DNA from: Niastella sp966212235
GTDB taxonomy: Bacteria; Bacteroidota; Bacteroidia; Chitinophagales; Chitinophagaceae
Length of the DNA stretch: 64,000 nucleotides
Direction: 5' to 3'
Assembly (NCBI GenBank): GCA_966212235.1
Contig: CBIHPP010000004.1
Location: forward strand, 310,001 to 374,000
Below, piece after piece: positions 43,053-51,895 of the stretch; within the stretch, counting starts at the first letter, position 1, and each line of letters opens with the position of its first letter. A model generated the notes under the pieces. It saw only the letters and a list, made by a program, of their open reading frames with translations. It was not told the origin of the DNA and made no database searches. Both the position numbers and the translations under genes were made by a program.

Positions 43053-44822
43053 ATGAAGCGACCATTTCTTAAAACTGCTTTCCTGATCCAACTCATTTTA
43101 TTATTTGCGCATTTGTACAACAACCGGTACGGCCTGCCTATACCTGTCATCGATGAACAAAGCAGAACGCTGGTTGATCTAATGAAGACGTACAGGATCG
43201 ATTTCTTTGGCACCGGGCGAACCATGGATGAAACCATCTGGGGTTACGACCTTACCTGGGCCCTGTTCACGTTATTCACCATTTTCATAAGCGGGTACGC
43301 CATCCTGGCCAAAAACATTCGTTCGCAAACAGGCAAATACCTGAGCGCCACCAACGGATTGCTTTGGCTGGCTTGCCTGGTTACCGCTCTGGCCTTCTGG
43401 AGCCTTCCCCAACAATTATTTTTTGGCGCCCTGTTTATCGTGTTCCTGTTCTCCTGGCTGTTCGACTGGCAGGCGCCCAAACCCAACGACACCCGCGTAT
43501 GCATCGTTGGCGCCGGCATTTCGGGATTGACCGTAGCTTACCAGTTGCAGAAACAAGGCTACCGGAATATCACCGTACTGGAAAAGAACGACCAGATCGG
43601 TGGTAAATGCATCACAAGTGACCTGGAAGAACAACCCTTTGACCTCGGCGGTCATGAAATGCTGGCCGGTTATAAAGACCTGCTGCAAATTGCCGATGAA
43701 CTGAATGCCCCTACCCGCGTAAGCATACCACCGTTGGTGTATGAACGTGATAAAAAACAATACCTGAATTTCAAACAGGCGGCCACTATTTCGGGCAGGT
43801 ATACCTTGTTGCAGGTAATGATCGCCTCCATAAAATATTTATGGCTGGTAGCTACCACCTTCCGGCAATTCTCAAAACCATCTACCGGTTATAAGAACGT
43901 ACCCTTAGAGCTTACCATGCCGCTTGACAAATGGCTGGAGAAACGTAAGCTTACTGCATTGACCGATATTCTGAGTTTTGTGATCAGGATCCAGGGGTAC
44001 GGAAATTTTTCCGGCTCCGCCGCACACCTGGTCAAGTTCCAGGGGGTCCGCAACTGGTTATCCCTTATTCTGTCGGGCGTAGGCATTTCAAAAAAATGGC
44101 CCCGCGTGATGATATTGGGCATGGACAACCTTTGCGCCCGCATGGCCGATACCCTGTTCGATGTTCGTACAGGCATTCAGGTTGAAAAAATAACCCGTGA
44201 CCCATCAAAGAAAAACGGTGGTATACAGATCACCTGGAAAGCAGACGACCGCCACTCGTTTGAAGAGGATAATAACCCGATGTTCTTTGACAAACTGGTG
44301 ATTGCTTTACCGCCTGAAGTACCCGATATTCTGTTCCTTGACATAACACCCGATGAAAAGGACCTGTTCGCACGCATTCAATATGAAAGGTTCTTTACCA
44401 CCGTTTGCAAGATCCAGGGCCTGCCTGCCGGTGTAGTGGCCACCATTCCATACAATGACCTCGAAGCCGGTGAGTACACCGGGTACATCAGGGATTATTC
44501 AGCCCTGCCCATTGCCAGCTTCTTTACCATTGCGTATAGTGCAGCTATTACCGGTGAAGTGGTTGTGAAAAAGATCGACGAAGTGCTTAGGCGTGTTCCA
44601 CCATATGATGGCAAGCAACCCAAAGTGTTGGAAGTTATTGAGCAAAAAGAATGGAAATACTTTCCGCATTTCGATGTAGCGGCCATGTCTGAAGGGGCTT
44701 ATAACGACCTTGAAGAACTGCAGGGAAAGAACCACACCTTCTATGCTTCGTCGTTGTTTTCATTTGAGTGTGTAGGAAATTCCGCTGCATATGCAAAACG
44801 GTTGGTAACTACCCATTTCTAA
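43053..44822 (+). CDS. Membrane-anchored amine-oxidase-like FAD protein
   Basis: A 589-residue protein. The N-terminal 140 residues contain about four hydrophobic segments (AFLIQLILLFAHL, LFTLFTIFISGYAILA, LLWLACLVTALAFW, FGALFIVFLFSWLF). From about residue 149 a flavin-binding oxidoreductase begins (VCIVGAGISGLTVAYQL...IGGKC...DLGGHEM), like phytoene desaturase or protoporphyrinogen oxidase proteins. The catalytic part is similar to the soluble protein at 47043-48368 (both end FAS/TGG LF(S/A)FE...), so one has gained or lost the membrane part. It starts a likely four-gene cluster through 50367. Confidence 0.8.
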   Translation: MKRPFLKTAFLIQLILLFAHLYNNRYGLPIPVIDEQSRTLVDLMKTYRIDFFGTGRTMDETIWGYDLTWALFTLFTIFISGYAILAKNIRSQTGKYLSATNGLLWLACLVTALAFWSLPQQLFFGALFIVFLFSWLFDWQAPKPNDTRVCIVGAGISGLTVAYQLQKQGYRNITVLEKNDQIGGKCITSDLEEQPFDLGGHEMLAGYKDLLQIADELNAPTRVSIPPLVYERDKKQYLNFKQAATISGRYTLLQVMIASIKYLWLVATTFRQFSKPSTGYKNVPLELTMPLDKWLEKRKLTALTDILSFVIRIQGYGNFSGSAAHLVKFQGVRNWLSLILSGVGISKKWPRVMILGMDNLCARMADTLFDVRTGIQVEKITRDPSKKNGGIQITWKADDRHSFEEDNNPMFFDKLVIALPPEVPDILFLDITPDEKDLFARIQYERFFTTVCKIQGLPAGVVATIPYNDLEAGEYTGYIRDYSALPIASFFTIAYSAAITGEVVVKKIDEVLRRVPPYDGKQPKVLEVIEQKEWKYFPHFDVAAMSEGAYNDLEELQGKNHTFYASSLFSFECVGNSAAYAKRLVTTHF

Positions 44823-44835
44823 ATAGCATTCAGCC

Positions 44836-44864
44836 CCCGCCTTACTGAACGTGGTTCAGGCGGG
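44836..44864 (+). promoter_or_regulatory. Bulged hairpin before the kinase gene
   Basis: CCCGC (44836-44840) and CTGAAC (44845-44850) pair with GTTCAG (44854-44859) and GCGGG (44860-44864), leaving a 4-nt bulge and a 3-nt loop. No T run follows. It sits between the flavoprotein stop at 44822 and the kinase ATG at 44886 and could modulate read-through. Confidence 0.45.
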
Positions 44865-44885
44865 CACCAAAACAACTTCTTAATA

Positions 44886-46979
44886 ATGGCTCTTCACATC
44901 CGGCGACTTGTTTTATTGACAGGCTTGATTCTTTGTATAGCATATTGCCAGGCCCAGGCGCCGGTGCAACAGTTGTCGGCCGGTACCGGCACGTATCATT
45001 TAAAACAAACGCTGGCCTGGTTTGAAGACAAGTCAGCCGGCATCGATGCCCAACGCATTACAGCCGGTGAGCTGGACAACCAATTCAAAAGGCAGAATAC
45101 CGAAACGCTGAATTTTGGGGTAACCCGCTCAGTTATCTGGTTGAAATTCTCCCTGCAAAATGAAGCGCCACAACGTGTTCCCGCCTGGATCATGTCTTTT
45201 GACTATCCCCTGTTTGATTATGTAACCCTGTACATTCAAAAAGGCAACACCTGGCAAACACAACAAAGCGGCGACATGCTGCCTTACAGCGCCCGGCCCA
45301 TGAAACACCGGCATTTTGCCTTTACACTCGACTTACCCGATACAACCGCTACCACGTGCTACGTGCGGCTTGCCAGCAGCGGCTCCATGCAAATCAACAT
45401 CAACCTGCAACAGCCAACTGCTTTTGCACAGGAAGACCTGTATGCCGAACTGGGCCATGGCATTTTTTTCGGCGCGCTGCTGATCATGATGTGCTATAAC
45501 CTGTTCCTGTACGTTGGCCTGCGCGATAAAGCCTACCTGGCCTATGTTGCATTTTTATTGGTGAACCTGTTATTACAGGCAGCATTCAGCGGGCATACAA
45601 CACAATTCATGTTGGGCGAGTCGCCTTATTGGGCCAATCACATTATTCCTATATTGATGGCGGCATCTTCCATCGTGATGGCTGCCTTTTCCATTACGTT
45701 CCTGAACACGCGCCAGTTTGTCACCACCACCCATAAGATCTTATTAGCCATAATAGCATTAGCCAGCATTGACTTGCTGCTTTCATTCTGGTTAAGACTA
45801 TCCATTACTATTTCGATTGCAGGCCTATTGGTGATCATAGGCTGCGTAGCCGTGATCGTTGCCGGTATCATCAGTTTGCGCAAAGGCAACCGCGCAGCCC
45901 GCTTCTATCTACTGGCCTGGGCTTTTTTGATCATCAGCGGATTGATCACATCTTTCAGGAATTTCGGTTTCCTGGCGCCCGGTTTCTTTACAACCAATTG
46001 CGTTCGCATTGCTTCCATGGTAGAAGCCATATTGCTTGCCATGGCGCTGGCCGACCGGTACAACCAGTATAAAAAAGAAAAAGAAGCAGCGCAGGCAGAA
46101 ACATTGCGCATACAACAGGAAGCCAACCTCGAACTGGAAGAAAAAGTAATGGACCGTACCAAATTACTCCATCAATCACTGGAAGAATTAAAGACCGCAC
46201 AGGCAAAACTGGTGCAGAAAGAAAAGATGGCTTCGCTGGGCGAACTAACCGCCGGCATTGCACATGAAATTCAAAACCCGCTCAACTTTGTGACCAACTT
46301 TGCAGAAGTATCGGAAGAGCTGGTAGAAGACCTGAAGTCAGAAGTAAAAGCCGGCGCCCATGAAAACGCATTGACGCTGGTGGATTACCTGAGCAACAAC
46401 TTAAACAAGATCGTCCACCATGGCAAACGGGCAGGCTCCATTGTAAAAGGCATGTTATTGCACAGCCGAAAAGACATTGGCGAAGTACGGGAAATTGATC
46501 TGTGCGCCCTGGCCGATGATTGCATGAAGCTGGCTTACCAGAGTTTCAAAACCAAAAACAACACCTGCAACGTACAACTGACCAAACGTTTCGACTATGA
46601 ACCGGTGATGTATGCCTGTAATCCGCAGGAACTGGACCGGGTGCTGATGAATTTATTTACCAATGCCCTGTATGCGCTGGACAAGCAAACAACAAGGGAG
46701 AGCGACGGTTACCAACCTGAATTAACGGTTACCATAAGGCAAATAAAAACCGGGATTGAAATAGTCGTCCACGACAACGGCACCGGCATGGCACCGAACA
46801 TACAGGAAAAGATCTTTCAACCATTCTTTACCACCAAACCGGCCAACCAGGGTACCGGGTTAGGACTATCTATCAGCTTCGATATTATCACCAAAGGATT
46901 TGGCGGCGAGTTAACCGTTGCATCGGTAGACAATGCATTTACCGCATTCACCATCCGGCTGCCATTGCATCCGGTGTAA
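44886..46979 (+). CDS. 7TMR-DISM sensor histidine kinase
   Basis: A 697-residue kinase. Signal-like N-terminus, then an extracellular 7TMR-DISM extracellular domain (about 30-180), a seven-helix 7TMR-DISM_7TM region (about 185-385), a coiled-coil linker (390-440), HisKA with phospho-His 460 (GIAHEIQNPLNF) and HATPase with N, G1 (DNGTGMA) and GTGLGLSIS boxes. There is no receiver. DISM sensors typically respond to carbohydrates or small ligands. The hybrid regulator at 48376 in the same cluster is the likely partner. Confidence 0.92.
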   Translation: MALHIRRLVLLTGLILCIAYCQAQAPVQQLSAGTGTYHLKQTLAWFEDKSAGIDAQRITAGELDNQFKRQNTETLNFGVTRSVIWLKFSLQNEAPQRVPAWIMSFDYPLFDYVTLYIQKGNTWQTQQSGDMLPYSARPMKHRHFAFTLDLPDTTATTCYVRLASSGSMQININLQQPTAFAQEDLYAELGHGIFFGALLIMMCYNLFLYVGLRDKAYLAYVAFLLVNLLLQAAFSGHTTQFMLGESPYWANHIIPILMAASSIVMAAFSITFLNTRQFVTTTHKILLAIIALASIDLLLSFWLRLSITISIAGLLVIIGCVAVIVAGIISLRKGNRAARFYLLAWAFLIISGLITSFRNFGFLAPGFFTTNCVRIASMVEAILLAMALADRYNQYKKEKEAAQAETLRIQQEANLELEEKVMDRTKLLHQSLEELKTAQAKLVQKEKMASLGELTAGIAHEIQNPLNFVTNFAEVSEELVEDLKSEVKAGAHENALTLVDYLSNNLNKIVHHGKRAGSIVKGMLLHSRKDIGEVREIDLCALADDCMKLAYQSFKTKNNTCNVQLTKRFDYEPVMYACNPQELDRVLMNLFTNALYALDKQTTRESDGYQPELTVTIRQIKTGIEIVVHDNGTGMAPNIQEKIFQPFFTTKPANQGTGLGLSISFDIITKGFGGELTVASVDNAFTAFTIRLPLHPV

Positions 46980-47042
46980 CCTACCCTACCCATTCCTGTG
47001 CCCAATGAACAACGCCCGATTTATAAACCTTAACGCCACAAA

Positions 47043-48368
47043 ATGAAGTTCAATAAACAAACCCGCATTGGTATTATAGGCGCCGGCGCCGCAGGACTAA
47101 CCGCCGCGCATTTTCTGAAAAAGCTGGGTTATGAAAACATCACCGTGCTGGAAAAAGAAGGCCGCATCGGCGGCAAATGTAATTCGTTGACTTATGGCGG
47201 AAAAAGTTTCGACCTCGGCGCCAATTATATTACTTCCAGCTACAAGCAGGTAAAAAAGCTGGCCCGGGAATATGGAGCAGCCATGTATACCGAAGGACCA
47301 TTGCATGCATTCGATACAACGACAAATCAATTTATTTCTTTATTAAAAGCCGTTACAAAGAGCAGCTCTTTTTTTACCGTAGCATGGCAGAGCATGAAAT
47401 ATGTATGGAAACGATGGCTGCTGCAAAAGACGATAACCGTAGGATTTAAAAACATCAGCCGGTATCCGCAGCTTACCCAGCCATTTAAACAATGGTTAGA
47501 GTCAAACGGATTGAAGGCATTGGAGCCGGTCTTCTCCATACCCATTACAGGAATGGGTTATGGCGATCTTGGTGAAACACCCGCCGCTTATGCCCTTACC
47601 TATATGCGCATAGGAACTTTTCTAAACCTCATGCTGGCAGCCATCAGTCCGAAAATACTTGGTTACCCCAAACGGTTTGTACTGGGGTATGAGCGGTTGT
47701 TTGAGAAAATCTCCTGGGAACTGGAAGTACTGAACAATGTTGAAATAAAGTCTATCCGGCGGAAGGGATTGGTAGAGATCGATGCCGTTGTGCATGAGCA
47801 GTTCCTGAATAAAATTGTATCGACCCCAAAAACATTTGAATTCGATTATGTAATAGCAGCCACGCCATTCCCCGTGTTTATTGAATTACTGGCCGAAGCA
47901 ACTAAAGAAGAAAAAGAACTGGCAGCATTGGTACAGGTGAACCCTTTTGTGGTAACAACCTACCCGGTAAAAAATGCCGGCAAACTATTTGCCTGCACGT
48001 TCTCCCTGCCGCAGCCAGCCATGGGCGAACCTTTTGTCGTAACCCGGCAGTTTGCCGGTAACGACCTGGTCTCTTTCTACAGCCGGTATACCCAGCAACA
48101 ACCCATCTCCAAAGAGCAGATACTCGAGAACAATAAACGATTTGCAGAGAAGATGTCGTTGCCGTCCTTACCAGCCGATTATTTCACGTATAGCACATGG
48201 GCTTATTTTCCGCATGTTGACTCCCCTGCCATGCAGGCAGGTTTTTATGACCGACTCGAAGCATTGCAGGGCCAGCAGAATATATACTATACCGGCGGAT
48301 TATTCGCCTTTGAACTGGTGGAGCCGATCACCTGTTATTCCCGGTCTTTGATTAACCAATATTTTTAA
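47043..48368 (+). CDS. Soluble amine-oxidase-like FAD oxidoreductase
   Basis: A 441-residue flavoprotein: GIIGAGAAGLTAAHFLKKLGY at the N-terminus, then EGRIGGKCNS and DLGANYITS, the FAD-binding layout of NAD(P)-binding Rossmann amine oxidases. C-terminal YYTGGLFAFELVEPITCYSRSL holds the FAD/substrate helix. It is paralogous to the catalytic half of 43053-44822. It is 63 bp after the kinase and 7 bp before the hybrid regulator. The substrate is unknown. Confidence 0.85.
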   Translation: MKFNKQTRIGIIGAGAAGLTAAHFLKKLGYENITVLEKEGRIGGKCNSLTYGGKSFDLGANYITSSYKQVKKLAREYGAAMYTEGPLHAFDTTTNQFISLLKAVTKSSSFFTVAWQSMKYVWKRWLLQKTITVGFKNISRYPQLTQPFKQWLESNGLKALEPVFSIPITGMGYGDLGETPAAYALTYMRIGTFLNLMLAAISPKILGYPKRFVLGYERLFEKISWELEVLNNVEIKSIRRKGLVEIDAVVHEQFLNKIVSTPKTFEFDYVIAATPFPVFIELLAEATKEEKELAALVQVNPFVVTTYPVKNAGKLFACTFSLPQPAMGEPFVVTRQFAGNDLVSFYSRYTQQQPISKEQILENNKRFAEKMSLPSLPADYFTYSTWAYFPHVDSPAMQAGFYDRLEALQGQQNIYYTGGLFAFELVEPITCYSRSLINQYF

Positions 48369-48375
48369 TACCGCC

Positions 48376-50367
48376 ATGAAGATAAAGATACTTGTCGTTG
48401 ACGATGAAGAAGACGTTGAACACCTGATGCAGCAACGGTTCCGGCGTAAGATAGCAGAAGGCGCTTATCAACTCACGTATGCGAACAGTGGAAAAAATGC
48501 ATTGGATGTTATACAGGCTGAACCCGATTTCGATGTGCTGCTGCTCGACATCAACATGCCCGAAATGGATGGCCTGACCCTGCTTGGTGAAGTTGGCCAT
48601 TTCCTGTTGCATGGACGGGCTGTTATTGTTTCCGCTTACAGTGATATGGAAAATATTCGCCTGGCCATGAACCGTGGCGCCTTTGATTTTGTGTGCAAGC
48701 CCATCAATTTTTCCGACCTGGAAACCACCATTGAAAAAACGGTGCGGCATGTGCGTGAATTAAAACAATTGAAACGGGATAAAGAATTACACGAACTAAA
48801 AACCCGTTTCTTCGATAATATTACCCATGAGCTCCGCACGCCGTTAACGCTGATCTTATCGCCCATTGAGCGGCTGCTGCAAACAGTTACCCATGATGCA
48901 GCGGCCAGAACGGAACTGCTGGCCATTGACCGCAATGCACGCTACCTGTTGCGCCTTATAAACCAGTTGCTGGAATCGGCCAGGCTCGATGCCGGCTTTC
49001 TGGAATTACATGAACAACCGGGCGAACTGAGCGCCTTCGTATACCATTTGGTGCAGGCTTTTCAACCATTTGCCCGTCAGCACCAGGTGGCGCTGGAATT
49101 TCATTCCGGCATAACCGGCATCTGGCTGTATGATGAAGAAAAACTGGGCCAGGTGCTGTACAATTTAATTTACAACGCGATCAAATTCACCGGACGGCTA
49201 CCGGCTACTGACGCCACTGACATTCGCGGACAAATTTCCGTTACCCTGCAAGCGGGCACCCTGTTGCGGTTAACAATTGCTGATACAGGTCCTGGTATAC
49301 CCGCATCGCACCTGCCGTTTATTTTTGAACGCTTTTACCAGGTGATACCGCAGGGCGAGAACAAAATGTCCGGCACCGGCATTGGTCTGTCGCTGGTTAA
49401 AGAATATATAACGTTGATGCAGGGCACCATTCAGGTAAACAGTAAAACCGGTATTACAGCCGGTTCGCATGGCTCTACATTCATCATCGAACTGCCTTTG
49501 CAAACAGCTACTGCCACAACCAGCAGTTCCGGCCAAACAGCTTCTTTCTGGGATTGGTTTCCACGGCACGATGATCAACCTGCCAATCATCAATTGCCTG
49601 CTGCATCATCCGATGCGCCGGTCATTGTACTGGTAGAAGACAATGAAGAACTGGCCCGGTACGTGACAGACAAACTAACTCCGCTATACCGTGTATTGGT
49701 AGCCGGCGCCGCTGAAGAGGGGTGGCAACTGATACAGGATGAATTGCCCGATGTGGTGATCTCAGACCTTATGCTGCCGGGTATGGATGGATATGCACTG
49801 ACCCATCAAATAAAAACAACGGGCGCTACCGATCACATTGCCGTGATATTGCTGACCGCCAAAGCCACCTACGATAGCCGGCTATTGGGACTGCAACAAG
49901 GCGCCGATGATTATATGGCCAAGCCCTTTCATGTTGAAGAACTGTTGCTGCGATTGCACAACCTGCTTACCCGGCAGCAACGCTTACGTAATTTCTATGC
50001 GCAACAACTGGCGCATCCCGATTTGCCGCATCCCATGGAGCTGTTACAGGATGGCTGGCTAAAAGAATTATATAAAATACTGGAAACGCACCTCGATAAC
50101 CCGGCGCTGAATGTGGAATGGCTGGCCGCACAAATGGCGATGAGCCGTAAAACCCTGTTGCGAAAAGTACAGGCGCTCACCAAACTATCACCCAATGAAC
50201 TCATTCGTCAATACCGGTTACGCAAAGCGGCCGATCTGTTACGGGCAGGGCACAGCGTAGCCGATACCGCTTATGCCGTAGGCTTTGAAACACCCGCCTA
50301 CTTCGGACAATGTTTTAAGGAGCTGTTCAAGACCACGCCTGGCAAATTTGTTGACAGTGCGGGCTAA
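48376..50367 (+). CDS. Hybrid regulator: receiver-HisKA-HATPase-receiver-AraC HTH
   Basis: A 663-residue cytoplasmic protein. Receiver 1 has phospho-Asp 58 and Lys 108; HisKA has His 151 (NITHELRTPLTLIL); HATPase has GTGIGLSL near 333. Receiver 2 has Asp 464 and Lys 516. The AraC HTH lies at about 570-655 (VADTAYAVGFETPAYFGQCF). It resembles the hybrid two-component regulators of Bacteroidota, but the periplasmic sensor is replaced by an N-terminal receiver. Phosphate could flow from the 44886 kinase to Asp 58, then by autophosphorylation at His 151 to Asp 464. It ends about 170 bp before a terminator. Confidence 0.9.
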   Translation: MKIKILVVDDEEDVEHLMQQRFRRKIAEGAYQLTYANSGKNALDVIQAEPDFDVLLLDINMPEMDGLTLLGEVGHFLLHGRAVIVSAYSDMENIRLAMNRGAFDFVCKPINFSDLETTIEKTVRHVRELKQLKRDKELHELKTRFFDNITHELRTPLTLILSPIERLLQTVTHDAAARTELLAIDRNARYLLRLINQLLESARLDAGFLELHEQPGELSAFVYHLVQAFQPFARQHQVALEFHSGITGIWLYDEEKLGQVLYNLIYNAIKFTGRLPATDATDIRGQISVTLQAGTLLRLTIADTGPGIPASHLPFIFERFYQVIPQGENKMSGTGIGLSLVKEYITLMQGTIQVNSKTGITAGSHGSTFIIELPLQTATATTSSSGQTASFWDWFPRHDDQPANHQLPAASSDAPVIVLVEDNEELARYVTDKLTPLYRVLVAGAAEEGWQLIQDELPDVVISDLMLPGMDGYALTHQIKTTGATDHIAVILLTAKATYDSRLLGLQQGADDYMAKPFHVEELLLRLHNLLTRQQRLRNFYAQQLAHPDLPHPMELLQDGWLKELYKILETHLDNPALNVEWLAAQMAMSRKTLLRKVQALTKLSPNELIRQYRLRKAADLLRAGHSVADTAYAVGFETPAYFGQCFKELFKTTPGKFVDSAG

Positions 50368-50726
50368 TGTCCCAAATTTGAAGGAATCTGTCCCGCCAGT
50401 GAGCAGGCGGCAGCCCGTTATGACGTTACTTTGATACAGCAATTACGACAACAGAAATACAAACTAAGTAAGTTCGAATAGGGAGTTCATTGCAAATTTT
50501 AATCCGGACCGATCAGAGGAATTCAAAAACGGGACACGCAGCCCTGCTATTCATCCTAAACGGTAAATGGTTCCTGCAGGGCTGCTTTTTTTATCCTGAG
50601 CGGAGTCAAAGGACCGAAACGCATCAATTTATCGCCAAATAAAATGACAACAATCAATTTTTATAATGCAGCGGCCCGCTTATATGCCTGCTCTTATATC
50701 TCTCATTAACCATTAAAACGTAAAAG
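50368..50726. other. Intergenic gap before the patatin gene
   Basis: A 359-bp gap with no gene-like frame. It contains the terminator at 50538-50592; the 130 bp beyond it are AT-rich and must hold the patatin promoter. No consensus box is convincing. Confidence 0.6.
50538..50592 (+). terminator. Rho-independent terminator with long loop
   Basis: GCAGCCCTGC (50538-50547) pairs perfectly with GCAGGGCTGC (50576-50585) across a 28-nt loop and is followed by seven T residues. It probably ends the 43053-50367 cluster. Confidence 0.8.
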
Positions 50727-51623
50727 ATGACTTACAATTTCACCAACCTCGTTTTTGAAGGTGGCGGCGTAAAAGGTATTGCCTATGCCGGTGCGTTGCA
50801 GGTATTAACTGATTGCGGTATTATGCCCCAAATAAAACAGGTGGCCGGCACCTCAGCCGGTGCTATTACTGCCACCATGGTGGCCCTGGGTTATACGGCG
50901 CCCGAGATCAAAACGATCATCATGGGTTTGGATTTTAAACAATTTGAAGACGGCTGGGACCCGCTTCGGTTAGCCACGGAATACGGATTGTATAAAGGCA
51001 ATACGTTTTTGGCCTGGATGCAGAAAATGATCATGGCCAGGTCGCATAAAGGCCCCAATACAACTTTTGCCGATCTGTATAATCAAAATGGCATCGGCTT
51101 GTTTGTGTTTGCAACCGATTTAAATATTTACGACGTAAAACAGTTCTCTCATATTACTACCCCGAATATTGCCATTTGCGAAGCAGTAAGAGCGTCCATG
51201 TCGATCCCCATGTTCTTTAAAGCCTGGAAATTCAGTAATAACCAGCCCGATAACCATATTTATGTAGATGGCGGCGTGGTATTGAATTATCCGTTGACCG
51301 TATTCGATTCGCCGCAAAACCCCGACAATCCGCAAACCATGGGCTTCTTCCTCTACGACCGTAATGGCAATAAAAAGCCCAATACGCTCTCTTATGATCA
51401 GCCCATTGCTTATTGCAAAGCCTTGTTTGAAACAATCCTCGATTCGCAGGTAATTGATTTCGATAGTAATGAATCCATGGAAAAAAGAACGGTGAAGATC
51501 GATGACTTCGGCATTGCGGCCACTGATTTTGATATCACCCAACAACAAAAAGAACAGTTATATAAATCGGGGGCTTACTACACCGAGGCTTATTTGGGCA
51601 TACCGGTAGTCAATATGCAATAA
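50727..51623 (+). CDS. Patatin-like phospholipase
   Basis: A 298-residue lipid acyl hydrolase. It has the oxyanion loop GGGVKG (residues 12-17), the nucleophile elbow GTSAG with Ser 43 and the catalytic Asp in DGG (181-183). There is no signal peptide, so it is likely cytoplasmic. Such proteins can act on phospholipids in housekeeping or in abortive defence; nothing nearby (no CD-NTase, no gasdermin) suggests the latter. It is followed by a strong hairpin. Confidence 0.92.
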   Translation: MTYNFTNLVFEGGGVKGIAYAGALQVLTDCGIMPQIKQVAGTSAGAITATMVALGYTAPEIKTIIMGLDFKQFEDGWDPLRLATEYGLYKGNTFLAWMQKMIMARSHKGPNTTFADLYNQNGIGLFVFATDLNIYDVKQFSHITTPNIAICEAVRASMSIPMFFKAWKFSNNQPDNHIYVDGGVVLNYPLTVFDSPQNPDNPQTMGFFLYDRNGNKKPNTLSYDQPIAYCKALFETILDSQVIDFDSNESMEKRTVKIDDFGIAATDFDITQQQKEQLYKSGAYYTEAYLGIPVVNMQ

Positions 51624-51726
51624 GCAATAGACAAATAAAACATTGAAAATAGCCCATTGCAAATTGGAGTTGATCGTACCTGCTTACCACTGAACCAGGG
51701 AATAAGTTCATCGCCTGCTTATTATA

Positions 51727-51767
51727 AAAGGCCGTTCCGTCCCGGCTGAGCCGGGACGGAGGCCTTT
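51727..51767. terminator. Strong bidirectional terminator
   Basis: AAAGGCC (51727-51733) and CCGTCCCGGC (51737-51746) pair with GCCGGGACGG (51750-51759) and GGCCTTT (51761-51767). It lies between the convergent patatin and DUF11 genes and has A and T runs on its two sides. Confidence 0.85.
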
Positions 51768-51895
51768 ATTAAAAACATTGACGGGTCGCGTTGGTGAACC
51801 ATCTGCATGTCGGCGGATGGTTTCACCTTTTTGGGCCTTCCCCTAACCCTCCCGCCCAGGCGGGACAGGCTCTCCGGTGGAGGGGGAATTATATA

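Noticed and set aside
48233..48249. Palindromic CCTGCC...GGCAGG inside a gene
   Set aside because: Lies within the flavoprotein coding sequence and is short enough to be chance.
50727..51623. Patatin as part of a CBASS-type defence system
   Set aside because: No cyclase or accessory genes are adjacent.
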